A stretch of DNA of 22,229 bases, taken from assembly GCA_964469555.1 (NCBI GenBank), contig CAYYAQ010000087.1, forward strand, positions 1 to 22,229, written 5' to 3'. Positions within the stretch are counted from its first letter, which is position 1. Each line of letters begins with the position of its first letter. This DNA is from CAYYAQ01 sp964469555 (lineage in GTDB: Bacteria > Planctomycetota > UBA1135 > UBA2386). The notes beneath the pieces were generated by a model. That model was not told the DNA's origin and made no database searches. It saw only the letters and a list, made by a program, of their open reading frames with translations. The translations under genes and the position numbers were made by a program. This document shows, in pieces, positions 14,498 to 22,223 of the stretch.

Positions 14498-15604
14498 TCA
14501 GTCGAATTGGATGACGGAACGAATGCCGTCCTGTTCGTGCATCAGATCGAAACCCTTGTTCACCTCGTCGAGCGTCAGTCGGTGCGACACGAACGCGTCG
14601 AGGTCCAACTCTCCTCGCATGTACATGTCCACGAGCTGCGGCACGTGGGTTCGGCCCTTGGCACCACCGAAGCTGCCGCCTTGTACCTTTCGTCCCGTGA
14701 TCAAGAACCGCGGAATGATCTCGAGCTTCTCGCCTCTGCCCGCGACGCCCAGAATCGTGCAGAGACCCCAGCCCATCCGCGCGGCCTCGACGGCCTGCCC
14801 CATCACCGAGACGAGACCGGTCGCTTCAAAAGTGTATTCCGCGCCGAATCCGTCGGTCATGTCGAGGACCGCCTGCACCGCGTCGTCGCCACCCTGGATG
14901 AGGTCGGTCGCGCCGGCGAGTTTCGCCAACTCCAACCGCTGCGGCGACGTGTCGACGACGGCGATCCGCCCCGCGCCGCGCAACTTCGCGCCGAGAACCA
15001 CGCCGAGCCCGACCATTCCCGCCCCGAACACCGCGACCGTCGAACCAGCCTCGACCTCAGCCTTCCACAATGCCGCAGCGATTCCCGTCGTCGCGCCGCA
15101 CGCGAGCATGCAGATCGAGTCGAACGAGGCCGCCGGGTCGACTTTCGCGAGGGCGATCTCCGGCATCACCGTGTACTCCGCGAACGTGCTGGTCCCCATG
15201 AAGTGACGGATCGGCTCGCCGTTGCGCGAAAGCCGATCCGTCCCATCCGGGAGGTAGCCCTGCCCCTGCTGCTCGCGGATCGCGAGGCAGATGTTGGTTC
15301 TTCCGCTCTTGCAGTGGATGCATTCGCCGCACTCCGGCGAAAACAGCGTGATCACGTGATCGCCGGGCGCGACGCTCGCCACGCCCTCACCAACCGTCTC
15401 GACAATCCCCGCGCCTTCGTGACCGAGCACGCACGGCGTGTAGCCCGAGGGATCCGCGCCGCTGGCCGTGTAGAGATCGGTGTGGCACACGCCACACGCT
15501 TTGAGCTTGACGAGCACCTCGCCCGCTTTCGGGTCCGCAATGTCGAGGTCCTGGACGACGAGGGGCTTGCCGAATTCTTCGAGAACGGCGGCGCGCATCT
15601 GCAT
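14498..15604 (-). CDS. frmA: Class III alcohol dehydrogenase / S-(hydroxymethyl)glutathione dehydrogenase
   Basis: This is a 368-residue zinc-dependent medium-chain dehydrogenase, at the expected length for class III enzymes. These oxidise S-hydroxymethylglutathione (formaldehyde plus thiol) and long-chain alcohols with NAD+. Catalytic zinc ligands are C40 (ACGVCHTD), H62 (GHEGAG) and the Cys in MLACGATTG. The structural zinc lobe has C92, C95, C98 and C106. The NAD-binding fold has GAGMVGLG. Class III hallmarks are visible: IREQQGQGYLPDGT followed by HFMGTSTFAEYTV, and near the end FGGAKGRTHVPQLVD. The start at 15604 (MQMRAAVLEEF) fits the family N-terminus, and a second Met lies two codons later. 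A longer in-frame start at 15697 would overlap the upstream decayed gene and is rejected. It is followed closely by the alpha/beta hydrolase (12 nt). Its job is probably formaldehyde or aldehyde detoxification. Confidence 0.92.
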   Translation of the reverse strand: MQMRAAVLEEFGKPLVVQDLDIADPKAGEVLVKLKACGVCHTDLYTASGADPSGYTPCVLGHEGAGIVETVGEGVASVAPGDHVITLFSPECGECIHCKSGRTNICLAIREQQGQGYLPDGTDRLSRNGEPIRHFMGTSTFAEYTVMPEIALAKVDPAASFDSICMLACGATTGIAAALWKAEVEAGSTVAVFGAGMVGLGVVLGAKLRGAGRIAVVDTSPQRLELAKLAGATDLIQGGDDAVQAVLDMTDGFGAEYTFEATGLVSVMGQAVEAARMGWGLCTILGVAGRGEKLEIIPRFLITGRKVQGGSFGGAKGRTHVPQLVDMYMRGELDLDAFVSHRLTLDEVNKGFDLMHEQDGIRSVIQFD

Positions 15605-15644
15605 GGTTGGTCGCTCTTGGCTACGGAACTGGGTCGGCAGGATC

Positions 15645-16264
15645 CTACTTGGCGCGCATCTGGGTTTCGACCCAGTCGGCCCCAGGTGTCGAAACAAGGA
15701 GCTTGCCGTCGTCGCGCAGGCGGGGTGGGGAAGCCGTGCACGACGGATCGATCGTGAAACGCGCGCGGATGAAATGCGATTCGAGGGCCTTCTCGTCGGA
15801 CATGGTCGTCGCGGACGCGCGCCCCTTGATCACGTACTTGATCGTCTTGCCGACAGGCAACGCAACGATCAGGACGATCAGAACGGCGCGGAGACGCGTG
15901 TTCGCGATGGTGTGGACGACCATGAGGATGGTCGCGCCGGTGAGGAGTGGAACGAAGTACAGGAACCGTCCTTTGAGCTCCGCGAAGATCCAGGCCAAGT
16001 TGAACATGACGTACATTACGATCGTCGTCAGGACACAGAACGCCACGCCGCGAGGTAGCACGAGAACAGCGGCGGTCAGCGCTGAACCGGCGAACCGTGG
16101 AACCATTGATAGCCTTCCCCGCGCAGGATGGACACCGCCCCCTCCCAGTAGGCCCAGCTGTCCGGCGTGAACCAGATCCCGTTCCGCAGGATGACGAGAT
16201 GCAACGCCGCCGCCGCAATCCCTGTTCCCAGCGCCAGAGATAAGGTTCGCGCGCGCGGCGTCAC
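15645..16264 (-). pseudogene. Decayed membrane glycosyltransferase-like gene (GT39/ArnT-like), N- and C-terminal pieces
   Basis: The N-terminal piece (16264-16076, 62 codons) starts with GTG and overlaps the stop of the upstream gene by 4 nt (GTGA). It encodes one membrane helix and then TPDSWAYWEGAVSILRGEGY, a pattern typical of multi-spanning GT39/ArnT-like proteins. After SPVQR comes TGA and then PPLF. Family members usually have WPPLF here, so TGA stands where TGG (Trp) is expected. The same frame ends again at TGA 16028-16030. A second piece in another frame (16106-15645) encodes two to three hydrophobic segments (for example FVPLLTGATILMVVHTIAN) and a soluble tail, like the C-terminal end of such a protein. 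Intact relatives are typically around 500 residues, so most of the middle is missing. The 153-residue C-terminal ORF could in principle still be expressed, but I see no sign of that. Confidence 0.7.
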
Positions 16265-19200
16265 TTCACCACCATCTCTCCTTTCATGATGGCGAAGTGT
16301 CCCGGGAACGTGCAGATGTAGGGGTACACACCCCTCTTCTTGGGCGCGCGAAACCGCATCACGTCGATGCGACTCTTCCGCGTCGGGCCGATCATCGCGG
16401 ACGCACGGAAGATCCGCTTGTGCTCCTTGGCCGGGATGAACGCGGAGCGCGCGTTCTTCGGATCGCGCGCCATCGCCGACGCGGCCATGCCGACTTTGAG
16501 GGCACCGCCCGGTCGGCAGATCACGAGGTTGTGATCGCACGCATCCGGGTTCGTGAATACGAGTTTCACCGGCTGGTTCGACTTCACCTCGATGCGCTCG
16601 ACGGTGAACTTCATCTTCTCGGGCACGCAGGAGATCTCGACGAGCTTCAGGTTCTTTTGGCTGTCGAACTGCGCGTTCTTCGCGCTCGACCGGGTTTCCC
16701 TGAACTTCTGACGCTTGCCGAACTTCGCAACGAAGACCGGAATCGCCGCGAACTCTTCCACGCCCTCCCAGTGCCGTCGCAGCGCTTCGGATCCGAACGC
16801 GCACGCGAGGGCGTAATCGAGGTGGACCCCGCGCGGTTTGTCGAGAATCACGAGAACTTGCCGCAGCGCGACCACGGAGCCGATGTAGCTCGCGGCGATC
16901 GCGGCTTCCAGGCGCACGAGGCCACTCTCATCAATCGCTGCGGCGCCGAGCAGATCCATCGCCCCGGGGACCCAAGCGTGCCAGTACCGCAGTTGCCGGG
17001 TCGCGGCGGCGCGGGCGTGGTGTTCGTCGCAGCGGAGCAGTTCGACAAGTAGATCAGCGCGCACCTTCTGGATGTTGCGGTACATCCATAACGCCTCTAC
17101 CTGGTGATGCCAAAACCGGGGGTCCTTCTCGTCGAGCCCGGCGAGCCATGCGTCGAGCGCCCTCTTGACGGCAGATGCATCGCGATCCCGCAACTCGCGC
17201 TTCGCCCAGTATCGGTAGCGATACTCCCTGCGTTCCAGCACTCGGAGAAGGTCATCGATCGGTGCTGCTGCGATCTTCGGAGGTTGCTGAAGGGACCTGT
17301 CCTTCGCGGTGATGCGCCAAACGCGCCCGGACTTCCGATCGCGGCGTTCATCTCGCAGGGAGTACTGAGCGTGCCCCTTGACCGGGTTGTACCAGTCCAG
17401 CACGTAAAGAGCGCCGCGCGGACCGAACCGTACGTCGACGGGGATGAAGCTCAGGTTCGACGAAAACAGGATGTCACCCACGTACTTCTCCGCGTAGTGA
17501 TCATCTCGCTCTTGCCACTTGTGAATCTCGACGCGGTTGGTCGGCTTGTATCGGACCTTGATGAAGCAACCCTGCAACTCGTCGGGGAAGCTCTTCATGT
17601 CCACGAACTCCTGACCGCAGGTCCCGGAGTACGCCTTGATCCCCGCGGGCCGCGGATGGAGCGTCGGATACGGGGGATTCGTCGCGTGAAACGCCGAGGC
17701 GAAGATCGGGTGGCTCGCCACGTGCTGTCCCCAATCGTCGAACGTCACGCCCCACGGATTCGTCGAGCGGTAGGTACCGAATGCCTGCAGACGATGGGTC
17801 TTCGGTCGGAACCGGAACCACCCGCTGTCGAACATGCGCACCGGGCCGTACGGAGTCTCGACCTGGCTGTGCAGGAAGATCGAATCTCTCCCCAACAAAT
17901 CGCCGTCCGGCGTCCACACGAGATCGTGGAGCGAGTGGTGCGAATCCTCGGTGCCGAATCCCGTCAGCACCTTGCGGCGGAAGTCCGCGCGACCGTCCCC
18001 GTCACGATCCGCCAGGAACACGAGGTGCGGAGGTTCGGACACGTAGAGCCCACCGTCTCCGAACTCGAACGACAACGGTATGCCGAGATCGTCGGCGAAC
18101 ACGGAACTCTTGTCCGCGCGACCGTCACCATCCGTGTCTTCGAGGACAATGATCTTGTCGACCCCTGCATTGCCGGGGTAGACGTGTGGATAGGTCGTGG
18201 AACAAGACACCCAGAGACGTCCTCTCGCGTCCCAACGCATCTGAATGGGGCAGGCCAGATCGGAGAAGTCCTCCTCCGACGCGAAGCAGTTCACCTGAAA
18301 CCGCGGGTCGATCTTGAACGCTTTCAACTCGTCGGCGGGAGTCATCCAACGGTTCACGTTGCGGCGTCGTTGCGCCTTCGGCAGCGGGGAGGCATTGGAA
18401 TCGTCGATCTCCGCCGGGACCTTTCCGCCCTTCGCGATCGCCCACACGCGACGGTCGCGATTCGCCAGCATGGCATCGAAACGCCGCATCGCGGGGAGGA
18501 AGTCGTTGTTGCCGTACGGTCCCTTGCGACCTCCGACGTAGTAGAAGGAGTTGATCGGGCGGTAGCGGTAATGGAACTGACGGTTCTTCTCGATCACCGC
18601 GGCGCGCAGAGGCTCGCGGATCACGGGCGGGTCGCGATGGAACACTCCCCGGAACATCTCGGATGCGAACAACCGGTAGCCTGCCTCGAGGAGGTGGACG
18701 CCGTTGAAGGTCAGGGACTGCTTTCGTTCCTTCCCCAGCGTCTTCAGCATCGGGGAGAACACGTCGACGAATCCGATCTTCTGCTCGGCAGCAACGAGTT
18801 TCATCGCCTCGGTGTAGGCCGCGATCCGCATGTTGTTGACCTTGCCCGCCGGCACGTTCTCGAGGTCTTCGTTGGCGATCGGCGAGACCAGGACGATCTG
18901 CGGCGCCGTCTTGCCGTTGTACGCGCGGCTCCTCAACACCGTGAGGAACGCAACCAACCGCGCCTTGAATCTCCCGATCGCCTCCACGCCGGCGAACGAT
19001 TCGTTGAAACCGTACGCCGCGAAGATCACGTCCGTCTTTTGCGCCAACAGGTGCTGGTGGAGGGACCCAAAGTTGGCGGGTCGGGGCATCAGATCGACTT
19101 CGTCCGCGGACCACGCGAGTGTTCGGACTGTCAGGTCGTGCTTTGGGAACGCCCGGTAGAGCAAGGTCTCGAAGAACCCGAAGTCCTGGGCGCGGTCGAA

Positions 19201-19398
19201 CAAGGTGTTGCCGATGAACGCGATGCGAGCGCCACTCTTCAACTTCAGGGGGAGCCCCGTCTCGATCGGCGCGACTTCCTTGGGTTCGGGCGAGTGCGCG
19301 GCGTCGATACGCAAGGCGCCCAGTCCTGGCTCCTGCGCCGACACGCCCGAGAGGCCGACCGCTCCAGCGAGCACGATCCGCGTGAATGCCCTGCTCAT
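16261..19398 (-). CDS. Secreted SGNH-domain / PVC-type dehydrogenase propeller / HEAT / cupredoxin fusion protein
   Basis: This is a 1045-residue exported multidomain protein. The signal peptide is residues 1-21 (VLAGAVGLSGVSA then Q). An SGNH-hydrolase-like domain (about 55-255) has IAFIGNTLFDR in place of a GDS motif, YGFNES (N132) and FNGVHL (H235). The PVC-type membrane-bound dehydrogenase beta-propeller (about 365-690) contains two DxDGDGRAD calcium-binding-like loops (about 421-429 and 464-472). A helical HEAT-like region spans about 700-880. The C-terminal domain (about 920-1045) is a type 1 copper fold with His956 (CDHN), Cys1029, His1034 and Met1038 (C-x4-H-x3-M, azurin/auracyanin spacing). 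No CxxCH heme motif is present, although many related proteins end in a c-type heme domain. The likely role is oxidation of a sugar-like substrate with electron transfer through copper, which is inference. The start overlaps the lactonase gene by 4 nt (ATGA). Confidence 0.92.
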   Translation of the reverse strand: MSRAFTRIVLAGAVGLSGVSAQEPGLGALRIDAAHSPEPKEVAPIETGLPLKLKSGARIAFIGNTLFDRAQDFGFFETLLYRAFPKHDLTVRTLAWSADEVDLMPRPANFGSLHQHLLAQKTDVIFAAYGFNESFAGVEAIGRFKARLVAFLTVLRSRAYNGKTAPQIVLVSPIANEDLENVPAGKVNNMRIAAYTEAMKLVAAEQKIGFVDVFSPMLKTLGKERKQSLTFNGVHLLEAGYRLFASEMFRGVFHRDPPVIREPLRAAVIEKNRQFHYRYRPINSFYYVGGRKGPYGNNDFLPAMRRFDAMLANRDRRVWAIAKGGKVPAEIDDSNASPLPKAQRRRNVNRWMTPADELKAFKIDPRFQVNCFASEEDFSDLACPIQMRWDARGRLWVSCSTTYPHVYPGNAGVDKIIVLEDTDGDGRADKSSVFADDLGIPLSFEFGDGGLYVSEPPHLVFLADRDGDGRADFRRKVLTGFGTEDSHHSLHDLVWTPDGDLLGRDSIFLHSQVETPYGPVRMFDSGWFRFRPKTHRLQAFGTYRSTNPWGVTFDDWGQHVASHPIFASAFHATNPPYPTLHPRPAGIKAYSGTCGQEFVDMKSFPDELQGCFIKVRYKPTNRVEIHKWQERDDHYAEKYVGDILFSSNLSFIPVDVRFGPRGALYVLDWYNPVKGHAQYSLRDERRDRKSGRVWRITAKDRSLQQPPKIAAAPIDDLLRVLERREYRYRYWAKRELRDRDASAVKRALDAWLAGLDEKDPRFWHHQVEALWMYRNIQKVRADLLVELLRCDEHHARAAATRQLRYWHAWVPGAMDLLGAAAIDESGLVRLEAAIAASYIGSVVALRQVLVILDKPRGVHLDYALACAFGSEALRRHWEGVEEFAAIPVFVAKFGKRQKFRETRSSAKNAQFDSQKNLKLVEISCVPEKMKFTVERIEVKSNQPVKLVFTNPDACDHNLVICRPGGALKVGMAASAMARDPKNARSAFIPAKEHKRIFRASAMIGPTRKSRIDVMRFRAPKKRGVYPYICTFPGHFAIMKGEMVVK

Positions 19399-20465
19399 CG
19401 CTTCCCCCGGAATCCAACGAAGATGGCTGCCGCCGCGACTTTCTGTTCGTCGACGGCCTCCCCGACGACGCCGGTCTTCGGATCGATGCGGCGCACGATG
19501 ATGTTCTTCGTCTTGGAGTGCGCTAGCACGACGAATCGACCGTCGTGGGAGAGCGCGAAGCTGCGGCTGTGATCACCGCCCGTCGGCGTGCGGCCCGCGA
19601 CGGTCAGGCGACCGTCCGCGTCGACGCCGAACGCAACGATCTGATTGAGCGGCCCGCGGTGAATCGCGTAGACGAACCGACCGTCGCGCGAGACATGAAT
19701 GTCCGAACTGGCGCTGCCCTGTTCGCGGCCCTCCGGCAATCCTGACAACGCTTGTATCTCGGTCAGCGCGCCGCTGGTCTCGTCTATCCGATACGCGTAG
19801 ACGGTGCTCGCGAGTTCGTTCAGGACATAGAGACGCTTTCCATTGGGATGAAAGTCCAGGTGCCGGGGGCCGCTTCCGTTCGCGAGCCGGACGCGACCAC
19901 GCCACGCGACGCCCTTCTTCCCGATGCGCAGGATCTGCAGGGCGTTGTCGCCGAGACACGGTACGTAGACAAACGGAGTCGTCGGATGCGCTCGCACCTG
20001 GTGCGCCTTGCGACAGAGTTCCTGAGGCGCCCGGAGATCGAAACACTTCGGCCCAGGCTCGCCCTCCTCGTTCAGGGGAAAAGCGACGACAGCTCCTCCG
20101 CCGTAGCTCGCGAGGAACACGAAGCGTCCGGACGGATCGACCTCGACGTGCGTGCCGCCAACGCCGGCGTCCTGCGACTTGGTCGCTTCAGGCTTCCTGT
20201 CCTTGATGCGGTACATCTGTACGCCCTTGCCCACGGATCCGTAGACCACGGGAAGCCGCGGATGAAACGCGAGGAAACGCAGCCGCTTCGGCCCCGCGAC
20301 TTTCGCGCGCAGCGTCAGCTTGCCCGTCAATTCCAGGTCGAAGACACGGATCACGCCGTCGGTCGTACCAACCCAGACCGGTGCATGGGATTCATCCTGT
20401 GCGGTCAGAGTCGACGCCAGACAGATCGCGATGCCGCGCGCGATCCGAAAACTTGTATCGATCAT
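19395..20465 (-). CDS. Exported YVTN/lactonase-family beta-propeller (6-phosphogluconolactonase-like fold)
   Basis: This is a 356-residue protein with a signal peptide (about 1-22, ICLASTLTA then Q) and seven-bladed propeller repeats of the lactonase family. Repeated blade patterns are visible: HVEVDPSGRFVFLASYGGGAVVAF, then HQVRAHPTTPFVYVP, RHLDFHPNGKRLYVLNELASTVYAY, DIHVSRDGRFVYAIHRG and FALSHDGRFVVLAHS. The conserved His and Arg residues of these lactonases (for example HQV and RHL) are present. Cytoplasmic relatives hydrolyse 6-phosphogluconolactone. An exported one is more likely to act on other sugar lactones or simply serve as a propeller scaffold. It begins directly after the TAG stop of the M20 gene with no spacer, and its stop overlaps the start of the dehydrogenase/cupredoxin gene. 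Coupled expression with a putative sugar dehydrogenase fits a dehydrogenase-then-lactonase sequence (inference). Confidence 0.88.
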   Translation of the reverse strand: MIDTSFRIARGIAICLASTLTAQDESHAPVWVGTTDGVIRVFDLELTGKLTLRAKVAGPKRLRFLAFHPRLPVVYGSVGKGVQMYRIKDRKPEATKSQDAGVGGTHVEVDPSGRFVFLASYGGGAVVAFPLNEEGEPGPKCFDLRAPQELCRKAHQVRAHPTTPFVYVPCLGDNALQILRIGKKGVAWRGRVRLANGSGPRHLDFHPNGKRLYVLNELASTVYAYRIDETSGALTEIQALSGLPEGREQGSASSDIHVSRDGRFVYAIHRGPLNQIVAFGVDADGRLTVAGRTPTGGDHSRSFALSHDGRFVVLAHSKTKNIIVRRIDPKTGVVGEAVDEQKVAAAAIFVGFRGKR

Positions 20466-21899
20466 CTACTTGATGGGGGGCTTGCGGTTGATTGGGATCG
20501 GACAGACGTACGGCTTGTCTTGGGTCTTCCGTTCGAACTCCGCGCGGGCGGCAGAGATCACGAGAGGGCTCACGAGCAACTCCACAGCGGCGCCACCGAG
20601 CGTCCGGGCCGCGCAGCGCAGCGCCTTGTGCCCGATGGTCGTGCCGGAGCACGCGACGACAGGCCACGCGTGCCAGGGTGAACCCAGCGGCGCCGACGCG
20701 ACGCGCAACTTGCCCGTCGGCGTGAGGCGACTCACCTCGGCCGCGTCCGTCGAACCACCCGGTGCGGGAAGCTCCTCGGCCGGCATCGCCTCGATCCCGG
20801 CGAACAGACCCTTCTGCTCTTTCGCGACCGCTATCTGGATCTGCTTGGCGAACCGCTGCTCACCCGGAGTCCATTGCGGGGCTCCTGCTGCCCGGAGATT
20901 GCGGTCAATCAATTCGGTGAGCGGACGATTGAGCAGATACGCGTGCACGCCCGTGATCAAGTCTACTTCGTGAGTCGTATCGGTGGCGATCGCAGCGCCT
21001 TTGGCCGTCTTCAAGACGCGGTTGTACGTCGAGATCACACCAGTGCGATCCAGATCGCGCACGAAGTACCATACCTCCGCCCGGTCGGGCACGACGTTCG
21101 GCGCACCCCCGCCATCGGTGATCACGTAGTGGATTCGCGTCGATGGCTTCACGTGCTCGCGCAGCATGTTCACGGCGTGGTTCATCAACTCGACGGCGTC
21201 GAGCGCGCTCCGACCGTTCCACGGGTCGCCGGCGCCGTGCGCGGTCTTCCCCGAGAACCGGACCTTGAAGTTGTTGAGCGCCCGCGTCGTGGCGAAGTCC
21301 GCCCCGGTCTTCGTGCCCGGATGCCAGTCCAGACAGACGTCGAGCCCATCGAACACCCCGGCCTTGGCCATGTACACCTTGCCGATGACCGTCTCCTCCG
21401 CCGGACAACCGAAGAGGATGATCGTCCCGGGAAGATCGAACTTGGCGAGGACTTCCTTCGCCGCAACCGCCGCTCCCGCGCTACCGGCAGCGAACAGGTT
21501 ATGGCCACAACCGTGACCTCCCCCACCGCGCACGAGAGGAGCCTTCTTCGTCGAGGCCGTGTTGCTGATGCCCGGCAGTGCATCGAACTCGGCGAGGATG
21601 CCGATCACCGGCGTGCCCTTCCCGTAGCGGGCGACGAACGCCGTGGGAATGTCGGCGGCAGCGTGCTCGATCGCGAAACCCTGTTGCTCCAGGTAGGAGG
21701 CCAGCGCCTTCGACGAACGATTCTCCTTCAGACTCGTCTCGGCGAACCGCCAGATCCGCTTGCTCAGCGCCTCGAGTTCCGCTGTGTGCGCGTCCACCGA
21801 CGCCCAGGCTGCCTGACGCACCGTGCCCACGTCGGGTTTTTGCGCGGTGAGCGAAGCCAAGAAGACGAACGGGACGGTGAACGCAACGAGGATCTTCAT
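20466..21899 (-). CDS. Exported M20 family amidohydrolase (AbgB-like)
   Basis: This is a 477-residue metal-dependent amidohydrolase/peptidase with a signal peptide (1-19, LVAFTVPFVFLASLTA then Q). Metal-site motifs of the AbgB/M20D group are visible: GGHGCGHNLF (C131, H133), GCPAEET (E168, E169), DWHPGTKTG (H193) and a late SPWHAWPVVACSGTTIGHK segment. The dimerisation domain begins near NNFKVRFSGKTAHGAGDPWNGRSALDAVE. Relatives cleave amide bonds of N-acyl or aminobenzoyl-glutamate-type substrates and are usually cytosolic, so export to the periplasm is notable. The start at 21899 has a GGAG Shine-Dalgarno about 8 nt upstream and yields a well-formed signal peptide. It is the first gene of the - strand operon; its TAG stop is followed immediately, and in the same frame, by the ATG of the lactonase gene. 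Confidence 0.92.
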   Translation of the reverse strand: MKILVAFTVPFVFLASLTAQKPDVGTVRQAAWASVDAHTAELEALSKRIWRFAETSLKENRSSKALASYLEQQGFAIEHAAADIPTAFVARYGKGTPVIGILAEFDALPGISNTASTKKAPLVRGGGGHGCGHNLFAAGSAGAAVAAKEVLAKFDLPGTIILFGCPAEETVIGKVYMAKAGVFDGLDVCLDWHPGTKTGADFATTRALNNFKVRFSGKTAHGAGDPWNGRSALDAVELMNHAVNMLREHVKPSTRIHYVITDGGGAPNVVPDRAEVWYFVRDLDRTGVISTYNRVLKTAKGAAIATDTTHEVDLITGVHAYLLNRPLTELIDRNLRAAGAPQWTPGEQRFAKQIQIAVAKEQKGLFAGIEAMPAEELPAPGGSTDAAEVSRLTPTGKLRVASAPLGSPWHAWPVVACSGTTIGHKALRCAARTLGGAAVELLVSPLVISAARAEFERKTQDKPYVCPIPINRKPPIK

Positions 21900-22080
21900 G
21901 CGGCGAACTCCGAGGTGAGATCCCGGAAGTCTAGCCCGCCCTTCACTGAAGGTCTCTGCTGCCGCGGCAGTACGCCCCCCCGTTCTCGCCCGAGCACCGC
22001 CCGCGGTGTGCGGGTGATGCGGCGGAAGGAAACGCGATCAGTTCTGACCGCCCAAAGGCGCTGCCAAGGAGCCTCCGACC
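21900..22080. other. Intergenic spacer between the lipoprotein-like gene and the M20 operon
   Basis: There are 181 bp without a convincing ORF. The leader and promoter of the M20-lactonase-dehydrogenase operon should lie here or further upstream, but I see no promoter close to consensus. The spacer holds a 7-C run (21975-21981) and a TGCCGCGGCA palindrome (about 21959-21968), neither with a known role. Confidence 0.4.
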
Positions 22081-22102
22081 TCAAACCGCTCCGGGAGGCT
22101 CC
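22068..22102 (-). terminator. Hairpin across the end of the lipoprotein-like gene
   Basis: A 9-bp perfect inverted repeat (GGAGCCTCC at 22068-22076 and GGAGGCTCC at 22094-22102) with a 17-nt loop contains the TGA stop of the 42-residue ORF. There is no T-tract after it, so a terminator role is only possible. It could instead stabilise the mRNA end. Confidence 0.3.
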
Positions 22103-22209
22103 ACATCGGCTCCGGTCGCCGAGTCGATGATGTTGCTGACAATGCTGGCACAGCTGGTCTGCAACGCGCAGAGCGTGAGCACGGCGATCGCCAAGATTGG
22201 TCGGGACAT
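22081..22209 (-). CDS. Small lipoprotein-like peptide, 42 residues
   Basis: A complete short ORF encodes 42 residues: basic start (MSRP), hydrophobic core (ILAIAVLTLCALQ), then TSC-ASIVSN and a short polar tail ending PPGAV. The pattern is that of a lipoprotein signal peptide with Cys20 as the lipidated residue, although the lipobox (QTSC) lacks the usual Leu/Val at -3. The mature part would be only about 23 residues. A strong AGGAG ribosome binding site lies 9 nt upstream of the ATG, which is the main reason to believe it is expressed. I do not recognise the family. It is on the same strand as the M20 operon and 181 bp upstream of it. It is likely an envelope-anchored peptide of unknown role. 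Confidence 0.62.
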   Translation of the reverse strand: MSRPILAIAVLTLCALQTSCASIVSNIIDSATGADVEPPGAV

Positions 22210-22218
22210 CGTTCTTTT

Positions 22219-22223
22219 CTCCT
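22219..22223 (-). promoter_or_regulatory. Ribosome binding site of the 42-residue lipoprotein-like gene
   Basis: AGGAG on the - strand, 9 nt before the ATG at 22209, within an A-rich spacer. This is one of the strongest Shine-Dalgarno sequences in the window and supports translation of the short ORF. Confidence 0.7.

Noticed and set aside
16076..16078. UGA recoded as Trp in this organism
   Set aside because: TGA serves as the normal stop of polA, the HD-GYP partner, the PVC protein, the ADH and others here; only this decayed gene has TGA at an expected Trp.
17104..19572. An 822-codon open frame on the + strand antisense to the SGNH/PVC/cupredoxin gene
   Set aside because: It is Arg/Val/Asp/Leu-rich without recognisable motifs and mirrors the codon bias of the real gene on the other strand, which has clear domains and a signal peptide.
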